A DNA stretch of 64,000 nt from Chrysogorgia sp. JL179-B06 (GCA_035772405.1 JAYKKM010000216.1:2565001-2629000), one strand, 5' to 3'. Positions 26,850 through 37,449 are shown, counted from the stretch's first letter. Made by a program: numbers and translations. The notes: a model not told the origin generated them from the sequence alone.

Positions 26850-27115
26850 ACACTAGTCTGAACAGGGCTTACGTTTAGCGGACAATGGCGGCATACGCGA
26901 AGTGTATTCACTTAATTACCGCCATGAAATGTGTTGGCATGACTGTAGCCCGCCATTTCAACAGCTCTAACCATTTGGTTTCAGACATGAAAGTCTGTGC
27001 CATCCTTCCCATCTCAGGTGGTAACGATAACCGCAAACGGCAAGAGAAGCGTCTTATTTTTAAACTTGGCACCACACACCTCTTGGTCTTAACGAACGTT
27101 TTTCTTTTATTTAAT
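26850..27115 (+). pseudogene. GIY-YIG/PLE-type endonuclease C-terminal fragment
   Basis: The translation VARHFNSSNHLVSDMKVCA, DNRKRQEKRLIFKLGTTH, then after a one-base shift PLGLNERFSFI and stop, follows the conserved end of endonuclease regions found in Penelope-like elements. Upstream domains are missing, because the MITE at 26493-26823 lies directly before it. The 93-residue ORF called here is the frameshifted version. Confidence 0.65.
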
Positions 27116-27489
27116 TTCCCCCAATTTTTTGTTATTTTAGTTTGCTTGGAACTTTTTTATTATTAGCTTATGCACTTTCATTCCTTTAAAATTTTTTGTT
27201 TCTTACTGCTTTACTATATCGGCCTAATCCCCTTAATATTGGACCTGTCATTTTTCCCTCCCCCTCTGATCGACTGTAAAAATAGCAAATTATTTAACTT
27301 TTCGCATCTCATTAATTATCAGTTTGTTTATCTCCCGTGCGTTTGATTGGCTACTTTCTACTTGTGACACCCTTTCTACTTGTGACACCCACATCGTTTT
27401 TTCTCTAATTTAATAGTTTTAATTCTTTCGCATTTATATATGGTTGTAAAGTTAATAAATAAATAAAAATAAATAAATAAAATAAATCT

Positions 27490-27580
27490 CGTCTTACTGA
27501 CGTTTCGAGCACAGCCCTTCATCAGTGTATCTCGTCACTAAATTTTTGGCAGTTTACCACCTTTTCACTTTGCTATATAT
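27490..27580 (-). mobile_element. PLE-type end module with hammerhead-like core
   Basis: The minus strand has CTGATGA (27519-27525), stem GGGC-TGT-GCTC, GAAA (27503-27506) and CGTC. The core is intact, but the flanking stem I bases (ATACA and AGTAA) do not pair. The neighbouring GGCAGTTTACCACCTTTTCA matches 11283-11482 and 13031. Confidence 0.6.
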
Positions 27581-27587
27581 ATATACA

Positions 27588-27635
<48 letters not shown>

Positions 27636-27642
27636 TATATAT

Positions 27643-27675
<33 letters not shown>

Positions 27676-27690
27676 TACGTGTAGTTTTGG
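27575..27690. repeat. (TA)n microsatellite
   Basis: TA runs with occasional GG or AC interruptions. Confidence 0.9.
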
Positions 27691-27765
27691 TCTACGAAAT
27701 GCAAAGAGTGCTCAACAACATATAGTTAGAGCAAATAGATTTTTCGCAGTTTTGAGGTAAGCGAA
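27690..27765. repeat. Conserved island between TA tracts
   Basis: ACGAAATGCAAAGAGTGCTC, CATATAGTTAGAGCAAATAG and TTTTGAGGTAAGCG match 11500-11690 but lack the central palindrome there. Confidence 0.75.
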
Positions 27766-27766
27766 A

Positions 27767-27803
<37 letters not shown>

Positions 27804-27905
27804 ATATATAATTTAATATATATATATTAATATAATATATATATAATTATATATATATATATATATATAATATATATATATTTATATATTATATATATAT
27901 ATATA

Positions 27906-27951
<46 letters not shown>

Positions 27952-27958
27952 ATATCCC
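27765..27958. repeat. (TA)n microsatellite
   Basis: Nearly 200 bp of TA with AATA interruptions. Confidence 0.95.
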
Positions 27959-28021
27959 ACATATGTGTGGCATCAAGGGTGACTGTAAATTAGCAGTTAT
28001 CTTCATCCTGCTCATCAGCAA

Positions 28022-28063
28022 TACACTGATGAGGCCCAAAAGGCCGAAACGGTACCGTCTGTA
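28022..28063 (+). ncRNA. Type I hammerhead ribozyme motif
   Basis: All core parts are present in order. Stem I 5' strand is TACA (28022-28025), then CTGATGA (28026-28032), stem II GGCC/GGCC with loop CAAAA (28033-28045), GAAA (28046-28049), stem III CGG/CCG with loop TA, and GTC ending at 28059, the expected cleavage point. TGTA (28060-28063) then closes stem I. Hammerheads of this minimal type occur in Penelope-like elements and retrozymes. The surrounding island of about 110 bp lies between TA microsatellites. Activity is inferred from the core only; loop-loop contacts were not assessed. Confidence 0.8.
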
Positions 28064-28064
28064 G

Positions 28065-28087
28065 TTATATATATTATATATATATAA

Positions 28088-28126
<39 letters not shown>

Positions 28127-28205
28127 TATATATATTATAATATATATATATATTATTATATTATATATATATATATTTATATATATATATTATGTGTGTG
28201 TGAGG
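28065..28205. repeat. (TA)n microsatellite
   Basis: TA tract with ATAAAA and TTAT interruptions, ending in TGTGTGTGTG. Confidence 0.9.
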
Positions 28206-29640
28206 GTTCAAACATCACTAGTAATAATTCATGAGGAAAAGACAAAAGAAAATTCACGACTCGTTATCGTGTCTTTAAATGTGATAAAGATTCGTCCTGA
28301 TTTACATAAACTTTATCTTTGATTTTCTCGGCTTTGACAACATCGATTTTCAAAATTACTACGCCAATGAACTTATCAAATGGGTCGCGTTTGAAGCGTT
28401 TAATAAACTCGCAGCACCGGTAAAACTATTTGTCAGAAATAGTAATATATGAAAATCCAGAAGCCCGCCCACTTCCGGATAATTTGATCGCAAAAGTATC
28501 AAAATTATGGGCTAAAATCGGAAATGTATTTCGGTTATTTCTTCTAAGGATTTGAATAAATGAAGTTTGCTCACACGGATCCTAAAATTACAAGGTTTTA
28601 GCAAAATGGTTATGTATTTATTGTTCTTATACCTTCGAAATTTCGCCATGTCAAAATGCAAACGAAAATATTGAACCTGCCGGTTTTTCATATTGTTTAC
28701 ATATGTGAATAAACAGACGGTCTTGTTATCAGCGGCGTAGCGTTCTACTCATGCGCGCAATCGATTTTGCTCACTCGGCATTGAGCAGTTCGATATTTGT
28801 CTCACTTTGGATCTGAACTAACGTCGTTAAAACGCCAAGGCCGAGATTGACGTCATCTTCATCTGGGTCACAAACCTCTAAGATAACTATATTTTACTGT
28901 GTTAGAGTAAATAGAGTGACTGATTTGTGATTGTTAATAAACTGAACAAATCTGAGTTAGATCAAAACGCCACCTTAAATCTAACGCGATTTCTGCGTTA
29001 TTTATTTCAAATTTTAGTTCGTGGTGGCAGATCCTGCACATTTAAAAAAATAACTCTTGCTCAAAATGGAATACATTTAGAGATTGGGGAACAGTATCAC
29101 TTCTGCTAATGTTTATTTACAAGCATTGCGTTAGCTTCATTGTGTATTTCATATCTATAGCTATTAGTATAAATGATGCGTTTGGTGGTAACGGGAAAAT
29201 CACGAATCGTAAAATAGCGAATAGGAAATAGCGCGAATCGTGACGGCGTATATTTTGAAGCACATTTCAATTTTCAAATAAATTATGTCCTAGCTGTCTA
29301 GATTTCAATGAAACTGTTGTATGCCTGTGTATGATTCAACTTAATAGTGCAATCCTCTATTGTGTTCTATACTATTATTTAGTTTTTCTTCTATATTATA
29401 ACAAAGGCACGTGAGAAATAACATTGGCTTCTGACAAACAGTAAAATCAATCTGAGCTTCTCCTTTGTTTAACAAGGCAAAATGTCCAGCTCTGGCCTTG
29501 CGCGCTTTGCGGCCGCCATGCGGGATACTGTAAATGATATTGGTTGATAATTGGAAGATGATTGGTTATATTGACTTTACGCTGACCGATCACACGGAAG
29601 GCGCGCCAAAATAGCAAATCTGACAAATTGGGCAAAATAG
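28206..29640. other. No gene recognised
   Basis: Moderately AT-rich sequence. It contains short ORFs (28927-29109; 29447-29635 minus) without domain, splice or repeat support. TGACGTCA occurs at 28848-28855. Confidence 0.35.
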
Positions 29641-29649
29641 TTTGGTATG

Positions 29650-29710
29650 ACGTTTTATCAGATCTAAAACACTCGGGCTACGCCCTCGTGTTTTAAATCT
29701 GATAAAACAC
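29650..29710. repeat. Palindrome
   Basis: GTTTTATCAGATCTAAAACA and CTCGGGCTACGCCCTCGTGT, then TTTAAATCTGATAAAAC, form a nearly perfect hairpin. The 'CTCGGGC..GCCCTCG' centre resembles that of the 6486-6588 palindrome. Confidence 0.7.
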
Positions 29711-29738
29711 TGCTGCTCGTTTATTAAACAATACATTA

Positions 29739-30275
29739 TAGGGACCGGGTATTATTGTGGTCGAGGTGGGGGCCTAAGAGAAACAGATTTGGTCCTGAAA
29801 AAACATTTTACCCAACAAAATTAAGAACAGAAATTTAACCGACCCAACCATTAACGATTTATGGGTAAAGAAAATCTTTTACGCAACCCAAGAAGAAAAA
29901 AGTTAGAAAAAACTCAATTCCCAGCATATGGTCGATACAAGTTTTAATACTGTAACTTTCAGATTATTGTCTCCCTATACAGAGCAGGAATCGAAGGAAA
30001 ACAAGGAGAGGAATACAATAACAAAAGCTGTACATGAAGTACAATGTACATGAAGTACAATGTACATGAAGTACAATGTACATGAAGTACAAGGAGAACT
30101 GCAGATGATAACAAAATTTTAAATGATGAATTCTTAATTTTTTTAAGTAAATAGTCATAAAAATTTTGCTATCCAACCCTTCAGAGAAGTATTATTTTTC
30201 ACCCAACCATTTAGGTCTTAGAATTTTCAGTTACCCAACCATTTTCTCTTCGGCCCCCACCCCGGCCATAAATAA
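29739..30275. mobile_element. Foldback 'ATTATTTATGGNCGNGGTGGGGGCC'
   Basis: GTATTATTGTGGTCGAGGTG then GGGGCC on the left is mirrored by GGCCCCCACCCCGGCCATAA then ATAATGAG on the right. The interior repeats ACCCAACCATTTA-type phrases on both sides. A 16-bp tandem unit (GTACATGAAGTACAAT, four copies) lies at 30030-30092. Confidence 0.6.
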
Positions 30276-30279
30276 TGAG

Positions 30280-30425
30280 AGCTTTAGATTTGACTACTAT
30301 ATTGAGAAAAATCTCATACTCAGATAACTATGAGTACGACTTTATCACGCGTAAGCATGAATTGGCGCCAAAATGCCGAGGTCTCGTAGTCGTACTATAG
30401 TAATCAAAAATTAAATCTAAAGACA
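30280..30425. repeat. Inverted repeat 'CTTTAGATTTGACTACTAT'
   Basis: CTTTAGATTTGACTACTAT is mirrored by ATAGTAATCAAAAATTAAAT and CTAAAG. GAGTACGACTTTA and TAGTCGTACT lie inside. Confidence 0.55.
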
Positions 30426-30429
30426 GTCC

Positions 30430-31030
30430 CTTCCCTCAATCGCCTGATATGAAATGGCGCACAACTAATTGTCGCTGTCAACACCTCTCATAGCAGCTCG
30501 AAAAAGCGTTAATCGTTTATTATGATTATTGCCGCCTTCACAATTTCGAACCCGGGATTGTGTGCTTAACGAAATCTGAGTCTCGACGTTCATGCAATTA
30601 CATTAAATACAAACAAAATCAACATCAATTCGCGACATCTGTACATTAGGATAGGAAATTAGCGCAAGACATAAAGCTGGTTTTCCACAAGTCGAATTTG
30701 TTCGGGCAAATTAATTAGATCTATTGTGCAAATTGAATAGATCGGTCATTATTTCCAGACGAGCGCTCATAAAACAATGAAAAAAGTTCGAAAACCGGCT
30801 TTAGCCTTGCCGAGATTTCAATTCATCACCTATCACTGAGCGTGTCAACAAGGGTCAAATCGCCGTTTGGCATTTCTAATCTGTTAAAGTTCTTGCTGTA
30901 CAACCTATCAATAGATAGCTGTCAATAGATAGCTATCAATAGAATCAATAGATAGCTATCAATAGATAGTGAAATCGTAAAATCTATATTTTATAGTCAC
31001 CAAAATCGTAAAATCTATATTGTAACATTC
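30430..31030. other. No gene; short tandem repeat at its end
   Basis: Featureless apart from about six partial copies of ATCAATAGATAGCT at 30900-30975 and a duplicated AAATCGTAAAATCTATATT near 30970-31020. Confidence 0.5.
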
Positions 31031-31034
31031 TATA

Positions 31035-31125
31035 ATTGTTGACTCGAGCGGGATTTGAACTCGCGGCAACTTTGGGCTGGATTCTAGTCTGCTGCTCTAC
31101 AGATTGTGCATTATGCGCATATAAC
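31035..31125 (-). repeat. tRNA-like sequence (SINE head or tRNA relic)
   Basis: The minus strand has TGTAGAGCAGCAGACTAGAA (A-box-like) and CGCGAGTTCAAATCCCGC (T arm with B box). The acceptor and anticodon stems do not close properly, so it is not called as a tRNA gene. Confidence 0.5.
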
Positions 31126-31499
31126 CCCAAATTCTATATTATTTATAGAATGCGATAATGACTGTGACGTCATCCAAGGCATTTGCCTTTGGCTTTCTTG
31201 TTTTCCATGTGCGATAACCTGAGGATTTGAGTGAAAAAGTTGATGAAAATCTCTATAGTATAGCGTTCAATGACGCCATCAACGTTTGAATTAGGCCTAA
31301 AGTGACTATACCGCATAGGCAGCACATATATCAATTGAAGCAATACATCATTGTACGTCACTGGCAACCTCGAAGGTTACAGTTTTGATCTCAGTCCCCA
31401 ACCTCCCACATTCACTATCATATTCTGAAATTCACTTGGAAAAAATTGTGACGTTTCTGCGGAAAACCATAAATACTCACTTGGAACTAATATATAGCT

Positions 31500-31700
31500 A
31501 TATATGCGTAGGGTGAAGGTTAAAAGGGATGACTCAAAAGGACGTTCCCATTTTCAACAACTAGTCTAGTCTCAATCATAACCCTAACCTTGATCCTAAC
31601 CTTAAACCTAACCGTAGCTAACTCGAACATAACAAAAATAAAGACCAGACAAAAAAGAAAGGTCCTTTTGAATCATCACTTTTAGCCATCCCACTGCACG
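31500..31700. repeat. Inverted repeat 'AAAGGGATGACTCAAAAGGAC'
   Basis: GGATGACTCAAAAGGAC near 31529 is mirrored by GTCCTTTTGAATCATC near 31661. Telomere-like CCCTAACC and TAACCTTAAACC words lie between. Confidence 0.5.
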
Positions 31701-31984
31701 TGTAGAATGGGAAAATACATTATCTAGCTTAAACTTGATCAGGATGTTGAAAGCTCCGCCAGAACGTATAGTAAACGTGATGTACCGTGGTCAAACCGTA
31801 CTATAATTATCTAACTTGATTGAATATTAAGAAACATCTAATGGATATTAAGAAACATCTAATGCCTGATAAAACAAGTGTACATGATAGGACCAACTCC
31901 TTATAAGGAAGTATAAAGTGGTTTTGGGTGATCCGTTTGAATCGGACAATATTTTAGCAGAAATACTTGCGGCCATACGACGAA
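31701..31984. other. No gene recognised
   Basis: Contains a short direct repeat (ATATTAAGAAACATCTAATG twice). Nothing else is seen. Confidence 0.35.
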
Positions 31985-32160
31985 GCGGGTGCTTGATTGC
32001 CGACTAATTTCTAAGTACGTAAACCGTCTTTACGAAGGGTATATGCACGTTTTCGTAATATAATAGACACATATATGTTGTGTATTTATACTCGGTAATT
32101 CCAAATCTGATTTCAGAATTCAAATCGAGTAAATATTGGCCTAGATAACGTCCAAAATCT
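31985..32160 (-). repeat. Dispersed 'GAACGTTATCTCGNCCAATAT' repeat, inverted copy
   Basis: GACTAATTTCTAAGTACGTA and ATTCCAAATCTGATTTCAGA are the reverse complements of text at 61320-61520 and 52560-52625. Only one unit is present here. Confidence 0.6.
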
Positions 32161-32261
32161 ACGTGCGATTTGTTAACGGCAGACGAAGTGATATGACCGA
32201 CGGCCGGTTATTTAATCGGCGAACGCCATCCATTTTTATTTTGCTTTTTGCCGAGCGTGCT

Positions 32262-32330
32262 GTCCTAGTGCAGTGGTAAGTTTCCAGGGTTGCGATGCCG
32301 AATCTGGCAAGTTCAATTCCCACAACGGAC
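32262..32330 (+). repeat. tRNA-derived SINE head
   Basis: GTCCTAGTGCAGTGGTAAG (A box) and GGCAAGTTCAATTCCC (B box) lie between GTCC and GGAC ends and are followed by a T-rich tail. The anticodon arm is poor, so this is a SINE or tRNA relic. Confidence 0.55.
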
Positions 32331-32574
32331 ATCCTTTTTGTGAGTTTTCTTTTAATTTTTTCTTTCATTTTTTTGTCTTGATTTTTAATTTTTAGGGTTT
32401 GGTTAGTTAGGGTTAGGATTTTGGACATGATTAGGATTTAATTTAGAATTAATGTTACGATTACCGACTGCCTGTCATACGCGTTCTGTCGGCCCTAGCT
32501 GGGGACCGGGGAGAAGGCGGGCCAGGGGTTATTGCGGCACACGTATTTCTAGTACCATCTATAAAAAATATCCG

Positions 32575-33900
32575 TCAGGGGTCCGTTTGTATAACACTAA
32601 CGCGAGACGAAAGATGCATGGACGTTGGTCTTGCCTGGCCAGGTGTACAAGCCAGAATATTAGCTGTGCACCTGAAATTACTAGCTTCGCGGTTTGATAA
32701 CGTAGAAGAACGGTCTTTAACATAATTAATTGTAACGTAAAGCTGGGTGTCGTCAGTATACATCATACACTGAAGGTCATGCGTTGAGATTACATCTTCT
32801 AAAGGAGCGAAGAATAGAGAACATAGCAGTGGTCCCAATACGAACTCTGAGGAACGCTGTACTGTATAGGACTCTGCTGTATATATGAGTAAGTACCCTG
32901 ATTCACAGCAACCAACTGGGGCCTATTATTCGTAAGCTATAGGACTGGTACCAAGTCAGGACATTACCACTAAACCATGCATGGCGATGGTGCAGCCTTT
33001 CAAGTAGAAGGTTGTGGTCAATCGTACGTACCAAACGCAGATGATAAATCCAACAGCACTATAGGACAACCTGATGGTGTGCGTCAATAGAACAGAGGAT
33101 GTCAGTGTTATGGAACCGTCTGTAGGCAGATTGAAACTTAGGAAGTAGACCTTGTTCATTAAGATATAGTTCCTTGTCTGTGTTGCAGCCATCCGCTGCA
33201 CCGACTTCGAGAAAAATGCAACGTTGTTAATAGGTCTATATAACTATAGTAAACTCATGCGTGATTCACAGAAATCTTCTTCAACGATGGATGAACCATG
33301 CCCGTTCTTAGCAACTCAGGGAAAACACAAGAATTAAGAGAGGAGTTAATAATGTTTAGTAATCGGAGTCACCAACAAGTCTAGATGCTGCTTCAAAATG
33401 TGTGTATAGGGATAGGGTTGAGGCTGCAAAACTTCAGAGGAGTTTACTCAATCATATCCGCAACAGACCTCTCGCGGATACCAAGGCAAACTTTTGGCTG
33501 GAAATCAACAGGAACAGAAAGACCCCCTAAAGTTATGTTGTTTCTGAATAGTTTCTCACGGAGATTCACGATCTTAGAGTAGAAATAGCTACTGAAAGCC
33601 TCAGCCAGTTCGAGGTGCAAAACATTTTACTCGGAAAAGGCCGATTATGGTCAGAACCCGCAATCTTTGCTGTGTAGTAATCGGTTTTCGCAATGTCAAG
33701 GGCAGCTTGGTATGAGAGGCATTGATCTTTATAGAGTAATTGACGATATAAAACTTCCAATCTGGTACTGACGCATCTTTCTTTTCATCCGTGAACCACG
33801 GGGCGTTTGGACGAAGGGTAATGAAGCGTGATCGCCCAGGAGCATGTTTATCCAGAAAATCAGCGATGACCTTGTTATATTGGACAGTGGCTATATATAT
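32575..33900 (-). pseudogene. L2-type LINE, end of endonuclease and reverse transcriptase
   Basis: Minus-strand reading from 33890 gives VIADFLDKHAPGRSRFITL then RPNAPWFTDEKK, the junction after the endonuclease domain. It continues with ALDIAKTDYYTAKIAGSDHN, then YRPINNVAFFSKSVQRM near 33220, and GPLLCSLFFAPLEDVIS with MMYTDDTQLYVTI near 32800. The last is RT motif B/C, with YADD changed to YTDD. Frameshifts and stops are many. The endonuclease N-terminal half lies at 35855-36657 on the same strand, separated by repeat R copy 2 and other insertions. Confidence 0.75.
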
Positions 33901-34367
33901 ATATATCTACATTTACCAAACGAGAGTTAAATAGTGGTGACGATAGTAGGTCCTCACGCCACGATTGTAGATCGATGTTGTGCAATTGTTAAACAAGGTC
34001 TAGGGACAAGGGCCGCGTACTCAGAAAATTTTACGGGGGTGTAAGCTCACTTCAACCGACTGACGCACGAGCTCTATTCTACATTCTATTGACTCGAAAC
34101 TTGTCAAAATATTGTCTTTCCGCGTGCTTACTAAAATGACCATGGTCACCTGGTGAAATGGTTAATTAGTCCTACGTTGATAACGCACTCTCAATACGGA
34201 ATGAAAACATGATGACATTTTAATAAATTTATGTCTTTGGTGTTCTCTCGTTGATTACATTTACATATAAACAAAACATTTAACATCAACATTAGATTTT
34301 AACATCAACATTAGAGTCTTAAATATTTGGTAGTTTGAAATTAATTTAAACTGATAAGTGCGAAAAG

Positions 34368-35008
34368 TTAAAGTACATATAAACCAGCTCCACAGTTTTT
34401 AGTTCATTGTATAGAGGATGCGAAAAGAGCTGATAAGTTATTTTACAGTATTCGATTTGGTCCGTTATTTCCCGAAATATATCTATACAAACATAGCCAA
34501 TTGAATGAAAAAGCCGCGTGTCGTTATTCTTAAGAGGGGCCTGGGAGTCGATAGGAACGATTAGATTTCACACAACAAGGAATAAGAGTGGCGCTGAGAA
34601 GGCTCTGGGAACGAGATTGATAAGCGTTTTGACCACAGAGCCTACCAAAAACTATATCCGACATAGACCTCTTTCATAATGGCGGCCAGTTTACCATTCT
34701 TTTATATGCATGTAAATTAACCTTTCTGGCCTAAAACACACGGACGGTCAGAAAGGCTAATTTAAATGTATATAAAAGAATATTTAATTTGGGTGCCATT
34801 ATGAGAAAGAGGTCTATTACTAACCAGGTTCCCAGGCCCTAAAGCGTTGAAAACATTCAGTCCAAAATGAGTCCAAAATGAGTCCAAAATTGGGCTTTTT
34901 GGTAGCAAATATCTCGGGGACTAAATCAAAAACTGTAAAGTAACTTTCCAGCTCTTTTCGCATCCTATACAAACAACTAAAACCTGTGGAGGGTTTATAT
35001 GCACTTAA
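34368..35008. mobile_element. TTAA-flanked MITE (MITE-4) with proven empty site
   Basis: TTAA at 34368-34371 precedes AGTACATATAAACC, and GGGTTTATATGCAC precedes TTAA at 35005-35008. Inner arm pairs include CGCATCCTATACAA with TTGTATAGGATGCG-like text and AGAGCTGATAAGTTA. Copy 1 of repeat R has one TTAA and no insert at this point (near 23910). A second MITE is nested at 34664-34816. Confidence 0.9.
34664..34816. mobile_element. TA-flanked MITE nested in MITE-4
   Basis: TA then GACCTCTTTCATAATGGC is mirrored by GCCATTATGAGAAAGAGGTC then TA. The arms continue through CATTCTTTTATATGCATG. A TA duplication suggests Tc1/mariner-type mobilisation. Confidence 0.75.
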
Positions 35009-35140
35009 ATAATTGTACTTTGTCTAATTGTCTGCGGTGTTAAATCGAACACGTCTAAAATATAACTTCTGCCGACTGAAACTCGGAAAAAGATTGAGGG
35101 GCGGGTGTCGCACCACCCCCCACACCGCCCGTAGCTCCGG

Positions 35141-35850
35141 GCGAAACTCAATGGGCAAAAAATACTAAAAACACCAATTGGCAGGGCAAATTGGCAATCA
35201 GAGATCTTGCAGGGCAGCGCAGTCGGAGGTTAGGAGAGAAGATACTTAAGGTAATCTACCTATGGGCTTCATCTACACGAGATTTTACAAACGGGTGTAG
35301 CCTGAAGTGTTAGCCAACCCCTAAACCCTTGTCACGCGACAATATTGTTCCCAGAGATTGGCTACGCGAGTGTCAGATTGGTTCCTAGACCCTTCTGTCA
35401 GTACTAGGCGCGAAAAATGGCGGCACTTAGTAAGAGGCAGCATGTAAGCTTGGATTCATTTGAAATATGCTCGCTGTAGAATTGATGGAAAAAGTTTGCT
35501 CGAATTGCTGCAAATTGTCTTTCCGAGCTTCTAGATTTCAAAAGAAAATGCCAGCTGTTCATACGTACTGTGCTTTGGGAAACCGGAAACGCGCGGGCTG
35601 TAGTTGTGTCATTCTCGTTGGACACGGCTGAATGCCTATTTTCGTGGTCTTGCTATAAATTAATGTCTATTTTTAACTCTATCACTATGTATTGCCAATT
35701 GCCAGTTTGCCATCACATACCAGACTGACAATAGGAATTTAGTTCAAATGCATGTAGATTGAGGCAGGCCTCTGTTTATACGTTTCGGTAAATTTTAGCA
35801 GGGCAATTTTACCGTACACCCCCCAACGAAAAAGAGCTAGTTTCGCCCCT
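35141..35850. repeat. Probable MITE debris with duplicated ATG segment, copy 2
   Basis: GGGCGAAACTC near 35150 is mirrored by GAGCTAGTTTCGCCCCTG near 35833, and CCAATTGGCAGGGCAAATTG is mirrored near 35692. Between them, 35416-35500 repeats the segment of 20183-20270 (AAAATGGCGG, AAGCTTGGATTCATTTGAAA). Confidence 0.45.
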
Positions 35851-35854
35851 GCTG

Positions 35855-36657
35855 CTAGGGACTTCCAGAGTGCAGATAACGGCACTGATCCGAAGACAGA
35901 TCTGCAGACAGCTCCACAACAGATGGCAATAGGCTCTCCCCTTGGCGCTCAATAATTAGGTCAAGAGTGTGGCCGCATGAGCGGCGGGAGTTTTTTATTT
36001 TCCACGGAGAAGGTAGCCTGCGTAGCCGGCGAAAAGGGACTGGGGGTTTAGACGTGCTGGGATCTTCCATATATGGAATACGTATACGGTAAGTCGCGAG
36101 CACATACGTTGCTCTGACGAACAAATACATTGCCCTCGTACCAGCCTCCTAGTTACTGATTTGTAACCGACCACTAAACAACAAAGATCCTAACCCATCC
36201 CTAGCTCTTAGATTTTGCATAACCGAGCAGTGAATCGTTATACGCGTACAAATATACTTACGGACATTCTCTCCTTTACATCTTCACTATTGCTCAGCTT
36301 AGCGACACTACAATTCAAACTTGGCGTCTAATTTAGACTTTATACTATATCTTTTAGTGTCTGTGATGACAGGTGGAACATAACGAAAATATATATAGTT
36401 TAAACTGAGTTTTTTTTAGAGAATTAAATTTACATAATTTACCTATACGTGCATGTTTGTACGGAGAAGATGTGACCCCTGTGGGCCACAGTAAGTATAT
36501 ATTTATCCATGTGAAAATTGAAGTCACCAGTAAGAGAGAGAGAGAGAGAGCTAGAAGATACATCAGTCAGTCTTTCAAGCACAGAGAAGAAGTCGTCCAA
36601 AAACGGGAAGTCATAGTTTTGGAGTGTGTTGGTGAGTTCTGCAATATTTTTTCTCAC
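35855..36657 (-). pseudogene. L2-type LINE endonuclease fragment
   Basis: On the minus strand, FPFLDDFFSVLERL and LTGDFNFHMDK (near 36520-36600) are the GDFN motif region of the APE-type endonuclease. RRSCGHTLDLIIERQGESLL near 35950-36010 is the later GHTLDL motif. An (AG)n run at 36533-36550 lies between the two halves of the GDFN region. Frames are broken. It belongs with the RT fragment at 32575-33900. Confidence 0.7.
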
Positions 36658-36659
36658 AA

Positions 36660-37110
36660 TGCCAGGTTTCAGTCAAACCGGCTGAAATAGAAACAAGACG
36701 CCTGCTCAGGCGTTCACTCGGGCTACGCGTAGCCTTCGCACACAATCTGCGGAACAACGTGTGCATATTAAGTGTTTGTTAAAAAGTACAAAACTTTCAC
36801 AAGCAATCATTATAAAGCAATGTAGTCAGGTATAGAACCGTGAAAGGGTACGCAAATCGAACGACCCTTGAAGCGATTGCCGCGTGTAAACAAGGCGCAA
36901 GTCCGTATATATAGCGGAATAATTAAACGATCTTAATACTTTCAGTGGACAAAAGCTATAGTGCTGAATTCGGCAGATTCAAGCGATGCAACATATTTAA
37001 ACATAAGTTTGATCGATTCAAAAACATGTAAACACAGATTTGATCGAGTACACATCAGCGCGTACGGCTATCGAGATCGCGGACCAACCCGGCGTTCCGA
37101 AATCGCTTGC
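36660..37110. other. No gene recognised
   Basis: Contains AAGACGCCTGCTCAGGCG and similar words shared with 17330-17350. No ORF is supported. Confidence 0.3.
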
Positions 37111-37113
37111 AGG

Positions 37114-37449
37114 CTACCGTAATCGGCGTGTGCGATTATAAACATTGTGAGCGTGTTTATGATTCAAACTGATATTTTGCCTGGCTTTTTTCTTATAATT
37201 TTCCTTGAAAACACGAAGTGATGTGTTCTGAACCTCTTGGATAAATGTTTTCAGATCGAACGGAAGTGGCTCTATCGCCTTTAGTGTTGGCAAAGCTGAA
37301 GGATCTTGAGGAGAGCATTCATTGCCTTCTGAAGATATAATAACAACTTGATCACCATCATCGTTGTTATTTCCTTCAGGTATATTCTTATTCTGTTGTA
37401 ACTGATATGCACGGATCAATTCTTCGATGTTCAAAGAAGTATCAGCCAT
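37114..37449 (-). CDS. Hypothetical protein, 111 residues
   Basis: The ATG at 37449 lies in a strong context (AACAAAATGG). The frame is free of low complexity and stays open to a TAG at 37114. The product begins MADTSLNIEELIRAYQLQQN, has an acidic, Asn/Asp-rich middle, then PFDLKTFIQEVQ and a basic end with NYKKKARQN and YNRTRRLR. No signal peptide, membrane segment or known domain is seen. Codon choice looks more natural than in the TE-shadow ORFs. A weak GT near the end leaves open that it is a first exon. It could be a host gene or an unrecognised transposon ORF. Confidence 0.4.
   Translation of the reverse strand: MADTSLNIEELIRAYQLQQNKNIPEGNNNDDGDQVVIISSEGNECSPQDPSALPTLKAIEPLPFDLKTFIQEVQNTSLRVFKENYKKKARQNISLNHKHAHNVYNRTRRLR

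Larger units (their letters stand above)
34010..35140 (+). repeat. Dispersed repeat R, copy 2
   Basis: It matches 23225-24005 along its length but is interrupted at a TTAA by MITE-4 (34368-35008). It lies within the minus-strand LINE and so inserted there later. Confidence 0.85.

Noticed and set aside
31035..31125. Functional tRNA gene
   Set aside because: A and B boxes are visible on the minus strand, but acceptor and anticodon stems do not pair well.
31560..31620. Interstitial telomeric repeat (CCCTAACC)
   Set aside because: Only scattered TAACCC-like words occur, with no regular TTAGGG array.
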